Source of the DNA: Azorhizobium doebereinerae UFLA1-100
GTDB taxonomy: Bacteria > Pseudomonadota > Alphaproteobacteria > Rhizobiales > Xanthobacteraceae
DNA length: 64,000 nt
Assembly (NCBI RefSeq): GCF_000473085.1
Contig: NZ_AXBA01000004.1
Location: 183,166 to 247,165, forward strand
Direction of reading: 5' to 3'
Shown piece after piece: positions 27,043 to 36,316 of this stretch (positions are counted from its first letter, which is position 1; the number at the start of each line of letters is the position of its first letter). The notes beneath the pieces were generated by a model, which was not told the origin of the DNA, did no database searches, and saw only the letters and a list, made by a program, of their open reading frames with translations. Position numbers and translations under genes: made by a program.

Positions 27043-28461
27043 GTGCGGCTGACGCGCGTGGACCAGATCGTCGATCATGTGAGCGGCGTGCTGCGCGCGG
27101 GCGGCTTCAAGCTGGGCGAGCGCCTGCCCTCCGTGCGGCAGGCGGCGCAGACCCATGGCGTGTCCAAGAACACCATGGCGGAAGCCTATGACCGGCTGGT
27201 CTCCGAGGGCCTGCTGGAGGCCCGCGCCGGCTCCGGCTACTACGTGGCGCATCTCGATCTCGCCCATGGCGCCGCCGAGCGCCCGCACGTGGTGGAGGCC
27301 GCCGACGTGGTCTCGCTGCTGCGCGAGCAATTGGACCAGCACCACGAGGTGCGCCCCGGCGACGGCCGCCCGCCCGCCTCCTGGATGGAGGCGTCCGAGC
27401 TCAGCCGGCACTTCTCCGGCTTCAAGGTGGCCGGGCCGGAGAGCGTGGACTTCGGCTATGGCAGCGTGCGCGGCTACGCCCCCTTGCGCGAGCGGCTGCG
27501 GGTCATGCTGCTGGACCGCTCCATCGCCGTGCCGCCGGACGGCCTGCTGCTGACCCACGGCGCCAACCACGCGCTCGATCTCATCATCCGCCATCTGGTG
27601 GAGCCGGGCGACATCGTGTTCGTGGACGATCCCGGCTACTACCCCTTGTTCGGCAAGCTGACGCTCGCCAAGGCGCAGATCGTCGGCATTCGCCGCGGCC
27701 CGGACGGGCCGGACCTGAACGACCTCGAATCGAAGCTCGCTTTGGGGCGGCCGAAGCTGTTCTTCACCCAGTCCCTGGCGCACAATCCCACCGGCGGCTC
27801 GCTCTCGCCCGCCTGCGCCTTCGGCCTGCTCCAGGCGGCCGAGCGCTGGGGCTTTCGCCTCGTGGAGGACGATGCCTTCGCCGACATATTGCCCTCGACC
27901 CTGCCGCGCCTCGCCGCGCTCGACCAGCTCGACCGAGTGCTCTATGTGGGCACCTTCGCCAAGACGCTCTCCGCCAGCCTGCGCAGCGGCTTCGTGGCGG
28001 GCGATCCCGCCCTCATCGCCGCGCTGAGCGACATCAAGATGATCACCTGCGTGGCGACGTCGGATTTCGTCGAGCGCTTCATCTTCGGCCTGATCCAGGG
28101 CGGCCAGTATCTGCGCCACCTGCGCCGCCTGCGCGCCCGGCTGGAGGAGGCCAGCAAGCGCGCCGTGGCGGAGCTGGGCGCGCTGGGCCTGAAGGTGCAC
28201 GCCAGCAAGGTGCCGGGCTTCTATCTCTGGGTGGAACTGCCGGCCGGGGTGGACGAATTGGAGCTGTCCCGCGCCGCCGCGGCCGAGGGCATCTTCCTGG
28301 CGCCGGGGCAGATCTTTCGCCCCGGCCGCGCGCCGCTGGAGGCGGGCGCCATGCGGGTGAACGTCGCCTATGGCGCCGACCCGCGCTTTCTCCATTTCCT
28401 CGCGCGGGCGCTGCCGGGCAGCCGGGGGCCCGTGTCCATGCTCCAGAACGGAACCACCTGA
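27043..28461 (+). CDS. MocR-type regulator (GntR winged helix fused to class I aminotransferase)
   Basis: Fusion regulator of 472 aa from the GTG at 27043, which has AAGGAGG eight bases upstream. An ATG at 26995 is less likely because it lies within the operator-like boxes and lacks a ribosome site. The N-terminal GntR helix-turn-helix is [35 protein letters not shown]. The PLP-binding domain has [18 protein letters not shown] and the Schiff-base lysine in [14 protein letters not shown]. It is followed after 1 bp by HMG-CoA lyase and faces HMG-CoA reductase. It is therefore the predicted switch of this mevalonate locus. Confidence 0.9.
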   Translation: MRLTRVDQIVDHVSGVLRAGGFKLGERLPSVRQAAQTHGVSKNTMAEAYDRLVSEGLLEARAGSGYYVAHLDLAHGAAERPHVVEAADVVSLLREQLDQHHEVRPGDGRPPASWMEASELSRHFSGFKVAGPESVDFGYGSVRGYAPLRERLRVMLLDRSIAVPPDGLLLTHGANHALDLIIRHLVEPGDIVFVDDPGYYPLFGKLTLAKAQIVGIRRGPDGPDLNDLESKLALGRPKLFFTQSLAHNPTGGSLSPACAFGLLQAAERWGFRLVEDDAFADILPSTLPRLAALDQLDRVLYVGTFAKTLSASLRSGFVAGDPALIAALSDIKMITCVATSDFVERFIFGLIQGGQYLRHLRRLRARLEEASKRAVAELGALGLKVHASKVPGFYLWVELPAGVDELELSRAAAAEGIFLAPGQIFRPGRAPLEAGAMRVNVAYGADPRFLHFLARALPGSRGPVSMLQNGTT

Positions 28462-28462
28462 C

Positions 28463-29359
28463 ATGGCCTTTCCCAAGAACGTCCGCATCGTCGATGTCGG
28501 CCCGCGCGACGGGTTGCAGAACGAGGCCGCCATCGTGCCGGCGGCGGTGAAGATCGAGCTGATCGACCGCCTCGCCAGGGCCGGCGTGGTGAGCATCGAG
28601 GCGGGCAGCTTCGTCTCGCCCAAATGGGTGCCGCAGATGGCCGACAGCGCCGACGTGCTGGCCGGCATCGCCCGCGCGCCCGGCGTGTCCTATCCGGTGC
28701 TGGTGCCCAACATGAAGGGCCTGGAGGCGGCGCTCGCCGCCGGCGTCACCGAGGTGGCGGTGTTCGCCTCGGCCTCGGAGGCGTTCTCGCAGAAGAACAT
28801 CAACTGCACCATCGAGGAGAGCCTGGAGCGCTTCGCCCCGGTGATGGCGGCGGCCGCCGCCGCCGGCGTGAAGGTGCGGGGCTATGTGTCCTGCGTGCTC
28901 GGCTGCCCCTACCAGGGCGAGGTGCCGTCCACCGCCGTGGCCGAGGTGTCGCGCCGCCTCGCGGAGATGGGCTGCTATGAGGTCTCGCTCGGCGACACCA
29001 TCGGGGTGGGCACGCCGCGCAAGGCGGTGGCCATGCTGGACGCGGTGCTGGCGCAGGTGCCGGTGGCGCAGGTGGCGCTGCATTTCCACGACACCTACGG
29101 CCAGGCGCTGGCCAACATCTATGCCTGCCTGGAGCGCGGCGTGTCGGTGCTGGATGCCTCCGTGGGCGGGCTCGGCGGCTGCCCTTACGCGGCGGGGGCC
29201 AGCGGCAACGTGGCGAGCGAGGACCTGGTCTACATGCTGCACGGCATGGGCATCCGCACCGGCATCGACCTCGACCAATTGGTGGAGACGGCGATGTTCA
29301 TCTCCGCCGCCATCGGCCGCCCGCCGGCCTCCCACGTGGCCAAGGCCCGCATGGGGTGA
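28463..29359 (+). CDS. mvaB: Hydroxymethylglutaryl-CoA lyase
   Basis: TIM-barrel lyase of 298 aa that splits HMG-CoA into acetyl-CoA and acetoacetate. Signature segments are [12 protein letters not shown] at the N-terminus, the metal/substrate region [33 protein letters not shown] and the catalytic Cys in [14 protein letters not shown]. The gene starts 1 bp after the MocR stop and is surely cotranscribed with it. Together with the divergent reductase it completes mevalonate to central metabolites. A leucine-degradation role is the alternative, but no leucine genes are nearby. Confidence 0.93.
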   Translation: MAFPKNVRIVDVGPRDGLQNEAAIVPAAVKIELIDRLARAGVVSIEAGSFVSPKWVPQMADSADVLAGIARAPGVSYPVLVPNMKGLEAALAAGVTEVAVFASASEAFSQKNINCTIEESLERFAPVMAAAAAAGVKVRGYVSCVLGCPYQGEVPSTAVAEVSRRLAEMGCYEVSLGDTIGVGTPRKAVAMLDAVLAQVPVAQVALHFHDTYGQALANIYACLERGVSVLDASVGGLGGCPYAAGASGNVASEDLVYMLHGMGIRTGIDLDQLVETAMFISAAIGRPPASHVAKARMG

Positions 29360-29383
29360 GGCCGAAGGGCGGGGCCGGCGCCC

Positions 29384-29584
29384 TCACGGCGCCAGCAGCG
29401 GCCGCAGCAGCAGGGCGAGCCCGCCGGCCGCGAGGCTGGCGAGGATCGCCGCCGCGAGCACCACGGCGGCATGCAGGGCCGCCACCGCCGGCGCGGACAG
29501 CTGCGGCGCGGACAAGGGCCGCCAGCCGCCGTGCCAGGGCTCGTAGCGGGTCACGGACGGCGGTTGGCCGGGAAAGCGGGACAT
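29384..29584 (-). CDS. Small single-pass membrane protein
   Basis: Protein of 66 aa whose ATG at 29584 has a consensus AGGAGG six bases upstream, which supports a real gene. The first half is Pro/Trp-rich and soluble (RYEPWHGGWRP). The second half is one hydrophobic helix (AVAALHAAVVLAAAILASLAAGGLALLL). I do not recognise the family. It is convergent with the HMG-CoA lyase gene, and the palindromic repeat copy 2 lies just upstream of it. Confidence 0.6.
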   Translation of the reverse strand: MSRFPGQPPSVTRYEPWHGGWRPLSAPQLSAPAVAALHAAVVLAAAILASLAAGGLALLLRPLLAP

Positions 29585-29611
29585 GACGGACCTCCTGATG
29601 GCCCGGACGCC

Positions 29612-29661
29612 AGAGCCTGATCCGATCAGGCTGAATCAACCTGATCGGTGAATCAGTCTCT
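29612..29661. repeat. 50-bp palindromic dispersed repeat, copy 2
   Basis: Same 50-bp unit as 25517-25566. The inner arms here read CCGATC...GATCGG: compared with copy 1 the left-arm T to A change is matched by a right-arm A to T change, so pairing is kept. Confidence 0.75.
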
Positions 29662-29686
29662 CGCTTATTGATGGAGAGCGATTCAC

Positions 29687-29724
29687 GACCCGCATCGCAG
29701 CACCGAAGTGCTTAGATGCGGGTC
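29687..29724. repeat. Long stem-loop next to repeat copy 2
   Basis: GACCCGCATC at 29687-29696 pairs with GATGCGGGTC at 29715-29724, and an inner AGCAC/GTGCT stem closes a CGAA tetraloop. Directly after it lies the palindrome ACGCTAGCGT. This structure is absent beside copy 1, so copy 2 may belong to a longer mobile repeat. Confidence 0.6.
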
Positions 29725-29762
29725 GATCGCACGCTAGCGTGAGCTTGATCATTGAAAAACGC

Positions 29763-29783
29763 ATCACTACAGATTTCAGTGAT
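29763..29783. promoter_or_regulatory. Candidate LysR operator
   Basis: ATCACT and AGTGAT form a perfect inverted pair around nine bases, 27 bp before the LysR start, containing a T-N-A core of LysR type. The sequence GATTTCA is repeated just downstream (GATTTCAATGA). Autoregulation by the adjacent LysR protein is the simplest reading. Confidence 0.45.
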
Positions 29784-29810
29784 TGCGGATTTCAATGACT
29801 GGCGCAGGCG

Positions 29811-30662
29811 ATGAAAGCTCTGGATGTGGAGGCGGTGCAGGCCTTCGTGCTGGTGGCGGAGCTGAAGAGCTTCACCCGCGCCGCCGAGGCGCTGGACACC
29901 ACGCAGTCGGCGGTCAGCCTCAAGATCAAGCGGCTGGAGGCGGTGCTCGGCCGGCGCCTGTTCGAGCGCACGCCGCGCATGGTGCGCCTGTCCGCCGACG
30001 GCGGGCTGTTCCTGGAGCCGGCGCGGGCGCTGGCGGCGGCGCATCGCGACGCGCTGCAATCCTTCACCGCCGAGCGGCGGCGGCTGGTGGTGGGCATCAG
30101 CCACCACATCGTCGGCGCCGAGCTGCCGCTGCTGATCAAGCGCATGTCCGCCGCCGAGCCGCATGTGGTGCTGGAGCTGCGCATCTCCACCTCCCGCGAC
30201 CTGCTGGAGCAGTTCGACGCCGGCGCGGTGGACGCCGCCTTCGTGCTCCAGCACGACAATCGGCGGCGCGACGGCGACGTGATGTTCGCCCAGCATTTCG
30301 CCTGGATGGCGACGCCGGATTTCGAGCACCGCCCCGGCGCGCCGCTGTCGCTCGCCACCCAGCCGGGCAACTGCGGGGTGCGGGCCATGGTGGTGGGCGC
30401 GCTGGACGCGGCCGGCATCGCCTGGACCGAGGTGTTCGTGGGCGGGGGCTTCGCCACCCTGGGCGCCGCCGTCTCGGCGGGCCTGGCGGTGGCTGGCCTC
30501 GGCCGCCGTTCCGTGCCGCCAGGGACGGTGGAGGTGGGCGCGCGGCTCGGCCTGCCGCCGCTGCCGAGCCGCGACGTGGTGCTTTATTCCAGCGCCGCCG
30601 ACCGGCCCGCGCGGGCTGCCCTGCGCGGCTTTTCCGCCATCCTGCGCGCCGCCAAGGCCTAG
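29811..30662 (+). CDS. LysR-family transcriptional regulator
   Basis: Regulator of 283 aa. The helix-turn-helix is VLVAELKSFTRAAEALDTTQSAVSLKIKRLEAVLGRRLFERTPR near residues 12-55. The effector domain has only weak similarity to named groups (VVGISHHIVGAELPLLIKRM). It starts 28 bp after an inverted-repeat operator candidate. No obvious divergent target exists because the neighbour upstream is the small membrane protein gene beyond the repeats. Its gene ends convergently with an SDR gene. Confidence 0.85.
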   Translation: MKALDVEAVQAFVLVAELKSFTRAAEALDTTQSAVSLKIKRLEAVLGRRLFERTPRMVRLSADGGLFLEPARALAAAHRDALQSFTAERRRLVVGISHHIVGAELPLLIKRMSAAEPHVVLELRISTSRDLLEQFDAGAVDAAFVLQHDNRRRDGDVMFAQHFAWMATPDFEHRPGAPLSLATQPGNCGVRAMVVGALDAAGIAWTEVFVGGGFATLGAAVSAGLAVAGLGRRSVPPGTVEVGARLGLPPLPSRDVVLYSSAADRPARAALRGFSAILRAAKA

Positions 30663-30666
30663 GCAC

Positions 30667-30691
30667 GCCCCCGGCGATCGCCGCCGGGGGC
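30667..30691. terminator. GC-rich hairpin between convergent LysR and SDR genes
   Basis: GCCCCCGGCG pairs perfectly with CGCCGGGGGC around ATCGC. It lies in the 41-bp gap between two convergent stop codons, which fits a bidirectional terminator, although no T run follows. Confidence 0.5.
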
Positions 30692-30703
30692 ATCCCGCGC
30701 GGC

Positions 30704-31537
30704 CTATGCGGCGGCGGCGGGGAAGTCGGTGGCCAGCGTCACGTCCTCCCAGCGGTCCATCTCCTCGATCACCGCGTCCAGCTTCACCCGCGTGCGCCGC
30801 AGGGCGTCGGAGCCCAGCAGCAGATGGCGCGGCGGCTCGTCCGCCGCCACGGCGGCGAGGATGGCCTCAGCCGCCCGCGCCGGGTCGCCCAATTGCCGGC
30901 CCGCCATGGCGTCGAAGGCGGCCGAGGTGCGCCCGACGCTCGCCGCATAGGCTTCGCCCTCCGCGCCGCTCTTGCGGATGGAATGGCCGGACAGGAAATC
31001 GGTGCGGAACGCCCCCGGCGCCACCGCCGTCACGCGGATGCCCAGCGGTTCCACCTCCAGCATGAGGCTGCTGGAGAGGCCCTCCAGGGCGTGCTTGGCC
31101 GCAGCGTAGAGCCCGGCGCCGGCGCCCGGCGCGCGCCCGGCGACGGAGGTGATGTTGACGATGTGGCCCGATCCCTGCGCCCTGAGGTGGGGCAGGGCGG
31201 CGCGGATGATGCGGAACGGGCTGAACACGTCCACCTGGAACAGCCGGGCCACCTCCGCGTCGGTGGCCTTCTCGATGGCGCCGAGCAGGCCGTAGCCGGC
31301 ATTGTTGACAATGACGTCGATCCGCCCGGCGCTGGCGAAGGCGCTCTCCATCGCGGCCTCGGCGGCGTCGCCGTCGGCGAGGTCCACGGTGAGCACGTGC
31401 AGGGTGCCGGAGCCGGCGGCAAGGTCGGGGGCGGCGGCGCGCACGGTGCCGATGACGGTGTCGCCCTGCGCCAGCGCCGCCTTGGCCAGCTCCAGCCCGA
31501 AGCCGCGGGAAATGCCGGTGATGAACCATGTCTTCAT
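30704..31537 (-). CDS. Short-chain dehydrogenase/reductase
   Basis: SDR of 277 aa from the ATG at 31537 (AGGAGC upstream). It begins MKTWFITGISRGFGLELAKAAL with the TGxxxGxG nucleotide motif. NNAGYGLLGAIE, the catalytic Ser in ITSVAGRAPG and the YAAAKHALEG Tyr-Lys pair follow. It is divergent from a LysR gene (31647) across 109 bp and is probably that regulator's target. Proteins of this type are often called oxidoreductases of unknown substrate, and I cannot do better. Confidence 0.87.
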   Translation of the reverse strand: MKTWFITGISRGFGLELAKAALAQGDTVIGTVRAAAPDLAAGSGTLHVLTVDLADGDAAEAAMESAFASAGRIDVIVNNAGYGLLGAIEKATDAEVARLFQVDVFSPFRIIRAALPHLRAQGSGHIVNITSVAGRAPGAGAGLYAAAKHALEGLSSSLMLEVEPLGIRVTAVAPGAFRTDFLSGHSIRKSGAEGEAYAASVGRTSAAFDAMAGRQLGDPARAAEAILAAVAADEPPRHLLLGSDALRRTRVKLDAVIEEMDRWEDVTLATDFPAAAA

Positions 31538-31646
31538 GGGGGAAGCTCCTGTTGACGGACGGAGCCTCCCACGCCGGCCTCCCATGCAGAATGGCGCGAT
31601 GTCTGATAGGACTTGTAAGGCGGGCTAAACAATCTCCGGTGTCCCC

Positions 31647-32570
31647 ATGGATTCCCTGCTCTCCGGCAGCGACTGCAACCAGCTGCGGGCCTTCGTGGCG
31701 GTGGGCGAACTGCTGAGCTTCAGCCGCGCGGCGGAGACGCTCGGGGTGTCGCCCTCCGCGCTCAGCCAGATGGTGCGCGGCTTCGAGGAGCGGGTCGGTG
31801 TCCGGCTGCTCAACCGCACCACCCGCAGCGTGGCGCTGACCGAGGCGGGGGAGGCGCTGTTCCGCCGGGTGCGGCCGGCGGTGTCGGAGCTGGGCGCGGC
31901 CATCGGCCAGGTGCGCGGCGCGCGCGGGCGCCCGGCCGGCTCGGTCAAGGTGCATGCCTTCCGCTCCGCCGCCGAGAGCTGCCTGGAGCCGATGCTCGCC
32001 GGCTTCGCGCGGGACTATCCCGACGTGGTGCTGGATATCACCCTGGACGACGCGGTGGTGGACGTGGTGGCCGCCGGCTTCGACGTGGCCATCCGCATCG
32101 GCGAGGTGATCGCGCGCGACATGATCGCCGTCCGCCTCGGCCCCGAGCTGCGCCAGGTGGCGGTGGCCTCGCCCGGCTATCTGGCGGCGCACGGGCGGCC
32201 TGAGCATCCGCGTGACCTCGTTCAGCACCGCTGCATCCGCTGGCGCTGGCCCGGCCACGCCACGCCCTATGCCTGGGAGTTCTGCGAGGACGGCGGCTGG
32301 TTCTCGGTGGCGGTGGACGGCCCGCTGATCGTCAACGACAAGGAGCTGGCCCGGCGCGCGGCGATCCGGGGCGCCGGCATCGCCTTTCCGGTGGAGCAGA
32401 CGGTGGCGGACGACATCGCCACCGGCCGGCTGGTGCCGCTGCTGGCGGACTGGTCGGCCATGTTCCCCGGCCTGTTCCTGTGCTATCCGCGCCAGAGGCA
32501 GATGGCACCGGCGCTGCGCGCCTTCATCGACAGCGTGCGGCGGGTGGCGGCCGAGGCCGGGCCGGCATGA
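31647..32570 (+). CDS. LysR-family transcriptional regulator
   Basis: Regulator of 307 aa. The helix-turn-helix region reads LRAFVAVGELLSFSRAAETLGVSPSALSQMVRGFEERVGVRLLNRTTRSV. The effector domain shows the group motif GFDVAIRIGEVIARDMIAVRLGP seen in SDR-linked LysR proteins. The divergent SDR gene is the likely target. Its stop overlaps the start of the NrtR gene (ATGA), an unusual translational link between an SDR regulator and NAD-synthesis control. Confidence 0.87.
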   Translation: MDSLLSGSDCNQLRAFVAVGELLSFSRAAETLGVSPSALSQMVRGFEERVGVRLLNRTTRSVALTEAGEALFRRVRPAVSELGAAIGQVRGARGRPAGSVKVHAFRSAAESCLEPMLAGFARDYPDVVLDITLDDAVVDVVAAGFDVAIRIGEVIARDMIAVRLGPELRQVAVASPGYLAAHGRPEHPRDLVQHRCIRWRWPGHATPYAWEFCEDGGWFSVAVDGPLIVNDKELARRAAIRGAGIAFPVEQTVADDIATGRLVPLLADWSAMFPGLFLCYPRQRQMAPALRAFIDSVRRVAAEAGPA

Positions 32571-33577
32571 GCGGCGGCGGACGAATGCGGGATGCGGGGA
32601 GCGGGGCGATGACGGGGGCGCGGGCGGGAACAGGTGAGCCGCGGCCGCGCGACGAGGCCGGCCGCGCCGTGGCGGCGGACCTGATCGCGGTGCTCGTCGC
32701 CGTCACCGGCGGCGCGCCCCGGGTGATGACCGTGCGCGGCGGCACAGGCCTGCCCTCCGGCCCGTTCGAGCACCGCCACCGCTCGCTGCAATTCGGCCTG
32801 CGCGCCTGGGTGGAGGAGCAGACCGGCCTGCCGCTCGGCTATGTGGAGCAGCTCTACACCTTCGCCGACCGCGACCGCACCACCGGCGATGATGAGCTGC
32901 GGGTCATTTCCATCTCCTACCTCGGCCTCGCCCGCGAGGAGGCGGGGGCCGGCGCGGGGGCGGACGGCTGGCGCGACTGGTACGATTATTTCCCCTGGGA
33001 GGACCATCGCGCCGGCGCCCCGGCGCTGATCGCCGAGGCCATTGCCCCCGCGCTCGATGCCTGGGCGAAGGATGCCGGGCGGGCGGGGCGGGCGGAACGG
33101 GCGCGGCGCGCGGCCCTGGCCTTCGGGCGCGACGGCGACGGCTGGAACGAGGAATGGGCGCTCCAGCGCTACGAACTGCTCTATGAGGCGGGCCTGGTGG
33201 CCGAGGCGGCGCGGGACGGGCGCCCCGCCGCCGGCCCGCTGGTGCCGGGCCGGGCCATGGAGAGCGACCACCGCCGCATCCTCGCCACCGGCATCGCCCG
33301 GCTGCGCGCCAAGATCAAATACCGCCCGGTGGTGTTCGAATTGATGCCGCCCGCCTTCACCCTGCTGCAGCTCCAGCGCAGCGTCGAGGCGCTGGCCGGG
33401 CGCGGGGTGCACAAGCAGAACTTCCGCCGCCTGATGGAGCAGCAGGACCTGGTGGAGGAAACCGGCGCCACCGCCACCGACACCGGCGGGCGCCCCGCCA
33501 AGTTGTTCCGCTTCCGCCATGCGGTCCTGGCGGAGCGCGCCGTCGCCGGAACCAAGCTGCCGCTCGCGCGGGGTTGA
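32567..33577 (+). CDS. nrtR: NrtR, Nudix-related repressor of NAD biosynthesis
   Basis: Regulator of 336 aa with an N-terminal Nudix-like domain and a C-terminal winged helix. Landmarks are [36 protein letters not shown] and [12 protein letters not shown], then [49 protein letters not shown]. The Nudix box is degenerate, as is usual in this family, which senses ADP-ribose rather than hydrolysing it. It lies directly before nadA, with an inverted repeat in the 56-bp gap. The first 30 residues are low complexity; ATG codons at 32585 or 32609 are possible starts. Confidence 0.88.
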   Translation: MSGGGRMRDAGSGAMTGARAGTGEPRPRDEAGRAVAADLIAVLVAVTGGAPRVMTVRGGTGLPSGPFEHRHRSLQFGLRAWVEEQTGLPLGYVEQLYTFADRDRTTGDDELRVISISYLGLAREEAGAGAGADGWRDWYDYFPWEDHRAGAPALIAEAIAPALDAWAKDAGRAGRAERARRAALAFGRDGDGWNEEWALQRYELLYEAGLVAEAARDGRPAAGPLVPGRAMESDHRRILATGIARLRAKIKYRPVVFELMPPAFTLLQLQRSVEALAGRGVHKQNFRRLMEQQDLVEETGATATDTGGRPAKLFRFRHAVLAERAVAGTKLPLARG

Positions 33578-33583
33578 CAGGAC

Positions 33584-33632
33584 TTATACTCAGGATAATC
33601 ATTTGTCGGGGAAATGCTCAATCGGAGTATAA
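33584..33632. promoter_or_regulatory. NrtR-like operator and nadA promoter
   Basis: TTATACTC at 33584-33591 and GAGTATAA at 33625-33632 are perfect inverted copies 33 bp apart, with the second immediately before the nadA start. Each box holds a TATA-like core in otherwise GC-rich DNA. The position between nrtR and nadA fits NrtR repression, perhaps with each box paired with a weaker half site nearby. Confidence 0.55.
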
Positions 33633-33633
33633 C

Positions 33634-34620
33634 ATGGCAAGCCATATGACCGACCTGCTGGAGCGCACCGCGCCGGCCTACGAACGGGTGCGCCGGGTCA
33701 TTCCGGCGGTGGAATGGCCGGCCTTCGCGGAGGATGTGGACGCCATCCTCGCCCTCAAGCGGGCGCGCAACGCGGTGATCCTGGCGCACAATTACCAGAC
33801 GCCGGAGATCTTCAACTGCGTCGCCGACATCGTCGGCGACAGCCTGGCGCTGGCGCGCCAGGCGATGGCGGTTAAGGCCGACGTCATCGTGCTGGCGGGC
33901 GTGCACTTCATGGCCGAGACCGCCAAGCTCTTGAACCCGGACAAAACCGTGCTGATCCCGGACCTCGCCGCCGGCTGCTCGCTGGCGGACTCCATCACCC
34001 CCGCCGACGTGGACGCGATGCGCGCGCGCTATCCCGGTGTGCCGGTGGTCACTTATGTGAACACCTCCGCCGCGGTGAAGGCGCGTTCCGACATCTGCTG
34101 CACCTCGGGCAATGCGCGCGCCGTGGTGGAGGCGCTCGGCGCCGAGCGGGTGATCATGCTGCCCGACGAATATCTGGCGCGGAACGTCGCCGCCGAGACC
34201 AAGGTGGAGATCATCCCCTGGCGCGGCCATTGCGAGGTGCATGAGCGCTTCACGCCGGCCGACATCGCCGAAGTGCGCGAGGGCCATCCCGGTGTGGTCG
34301 TTCTGGCCCATCCCGAGTGCCCGCCGGAGGTGGTGGCGGTGGCCGATTTCTCCGGCTCCACCGCCGCCATGGCCGACTATGTGGCCGATCATCAGCCCTC
34401 GCGCGTGGTGCTGCTGACCGAATGCGCGATGAGCGACAACGTGGCCGTGCTCCATCCGGAGGTGGAGTTCATCCGCCCCTGCAACCTGTGCCCGCACATG
34501 AAGCGCATCACGCTGAAGGCCATCCGCGCGGCGCTGGAAGAGAACCGGCACGAGGTCACCATCGATCCCGCCGTCGCCGCCGGGGCGCGGCGGGCGGTGG
34601 AGCGGATGCTGGCGATATGA
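33634..34620 (+). CDS. nadA: Quinolinate synthase
   Basis: Iron-sulfur enzyme of 328 aa that condenses iminoaspartate with dihydroxyacetone phosphate to quinolinate. Motifs are [16 protein letters not shown] and [17 protein letters not shown]. Three cluster cysteines are in [18 protein letters not shown] and PCNLCPHM, and [10 protein letters not shown] is also present. The ATG at 33634 is followed by another at 33646. It overlaps nadB by 4 bp. It works with NadB in the first part of de novo NAD synthesis. Confidence 0.95.
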   Translation: MASHMTDLLERTAPAYERVRRVIPAVEWPAFAEDVDAILALKRARNAVILAHNYQTPEIFNCVADIVGDSLALARQAMAVKADVIVLAGVHFMAETAKLLNPDKTVLIPDLAAGCSLADSITPADVDAMRARYPGVPVVTYVNTSAAVKARSDICCTSGNARAVVEALGAERVIMLPDEYLARNVAAETKVEIIPWRGHCEVHERFTPADIAEVREGHPGVVVLAHPECPPEVVAVADFSGSTAAMADYVADHQPSRVVLLTECAMSDNVAVLHPEVEFIRPCNLCPHMKRITLKAIRAALEENRHEVTIDPAVAAGARRAVERMLAI

Positions 34621-36158
34621 GCCCGGACACGGCATCCCTGGCCGGGCGGCCGGTCGTCATCGGCGGCGGCCTCGCCGGGCTGATGACCGCGCTCGCTTTG
34701 GCGCCCGAGCCGGTGGTGGTGCTGGCGCAGGCGCCCCTCGGCACCGAGGCCTCCAGCGCCTGGGCGCAGGGCGGGCTGGCGGCGAGCATGGGCGCGGACG
34801 ACGACCCCGCGCAGCATCTGGCGGACACGCTGGAGGCGGGGGACGGCCTGTGCGATGCCGCCGTCGCCCGCCGCATCCTGGAGGCGGCGCCCGCCGCCGT
34901 CGCCGCGCTGGCGGCGCTCGGCGCGCGGTTCGACCAGGCGGCGGACGGCAGCCTCGCCCTGGGCCTGGAGGCGGCGCACGGCCGCCGCCGCATCGTCCAT
35001 GCGGCCGGCGACGGCACCGGGCGGGAGATCATGCGCGCGCTGGCCGAGGCGGCCCGGCGCACGCCCGCGCTCGCCCTGCTGGAAGGCGTTTCCGCGCGCC
35101 GGCTGCTGCTGGCGGATGGGCGGGTGGCGGGCGTGCTGGCGGCGGACGCGGCGGGGCGCCCGCTGGTGCTGGCGAGCGATCGCGTCATCATCGCCACCGG
35201 CGGCGTCGGCGGGCTGTTCCATGACAGCACCAATCCGCGCGGCGCCTGGGGGCAGGGGCTGCTGCTGGCGGCCGAGGCGGGGGCCGTGCTGGCCGACCCG
35301 GAGTTCGTGCAGTTCCACCCCACCGCGCTGGACGGCCCGGCGCGCCCCATGGCGCTCATCAGCGAGGCGGTGCGCGGCGAGGGGGCGACGCTGATCGACG
35401 AGACCGGCACTCGCTTCATGGCCGACGCGCCGGGGGCGGAACTGGCGCCGCGCGACGTGGTGGCGCGGCGGGTGTGGCGGCACCTCTCGGCCGGGCACCG
35501 CGTGTTGCTGGACGCGCGGGCCATCGAGCAGCGCCACGCCGGCGGCTTTTCCGGGCGCTTCCCGGCCATCGCCGGCCTGTGCCGGGCGGCGGGCCTCGAC
35601 CCGGCGCGCCAACCCATCCCCATCCGCCCGGCGGCGCACTACCACATGGGCGGCATCGCCGTGGACGGGGAAGGGCGCAGCACGCTGCCCGGCCTGTGGG
35701 CCTGCGGCGAGGCGGCCTCCACCGGCCTGCACGGCGCCAACCGGCTGGCCAGCAATTCGCTCACCGAGGCGGCGGTGTGCGCCGGCTTGGTGGCGCGGAG
35801 CCTTGGCGGCACCCCCGCCTGGCGGACGGCTCCCGGGCGCGTGCCGGACCTGCCAATGGCGCCCGATCCGGCCCTGGTGCGGCCCATCCTGTCGCGCGGG
35901 CTGGGCGTGCTGCGCGACGCGGCCGGGCTCACCGAAGCCGTGCGCGCGCTGCTGCCGCTGGCGCAAGGCGGCGGTCCAGCGGCCGGTCCGGCGCGGGTCG
36001 GGCTGATGATGGCGGTGGCGGCGCTCGGGCGCGAGGAGAGCCGGGGCGCCCATTGCCGCACCGACTTTCCCGATGCCGCCCCGCCGCGCCGCACCCGCTT
36101 CACCCTCGCCGCGGCGCTGGCGGACGCCCAGGAGGTGGCGGCGCGCGAGATGGCGTGA
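34617..36158 (+). CDS. nadB: L-aspartate oxidase
   Basis: FAD enzyme of 513 aa oxidising aspartate to iminoaspartate for NadA. The dinucleotide motif is [15 protein letters not shown], with the family regions [38 protein letters not shown] and [16 protein letters not shown]. The start overlaps nadA by ATGA. nadC, the third gene of the usual alphaproteobacterial order, is not present next to it; an amidase gene follows after 158 bp. NAD synthesis therefore needs nadC from elsewhere. Confidence 0.94.
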   Translation: MSPDTASLAGRPVVIGGGLAGLMTALALAPEPVVVLAQAPLGTEASSAWAQGGLAASMGADDDPAQHLADTLEAGDGLCDAAVARRILEAAPAAVAALAALGARFDQAADGSLALGLEAAHGRRRIVHAAGDGTGREIMRALAEAARRTPALALLEGVSARRLLLADGRVAGVLAADAAGRPLVLASDRVIIATGGVGGLFHDSTNPRGAWGQGLLLAAEAGAVLADPEFVQFHPTALDGPARPMALISEAVRGEGATLIDETGTRFMADAPGAELAPRDVVARRVWRHLSAGHRVLLDARAIEQRHAGGFSGRFPAIAGLCRAAGLDPARQPIPIRPAAHYHMGGIAVDGEGRSTLPGLWACGEAASTGLHGANRLASNSLTEAAVCAGLVARSLGGTPAWRTAPGRVPDLPMAPDPALVRPILSRGLGVLRDAAGLTEAVRALLPLAQGGGPAAGPARVGLMMAVAALGREESRGAHCRTDFPDAAPPRRTRFTLAAALADAQEVAAREMA

Positions 36159-36316
36159 GGCGGAGGCTCGGTCCGCTCCGGTCGCGCGTGGGCGCCTGAT
36201 CCCGCGCCGGACGCGCAAACTTTGATCGCCGGATGCCTGCATATGAAGCAATGCATCCTTTGCCGATTTTGCAAATATTCCTATGATCCGAACACCTTCC
36301 CCGGCCGAGCCTGTCC

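Noticed and set aside
36231..36258. GGATGC/GCATCC inverted pair before the second amidase as a firm operator
   Set aside because: The arms are six bases long with a 16-nt loop and there is no adjacent regulator, so the evidence is too thin for a separate feature.
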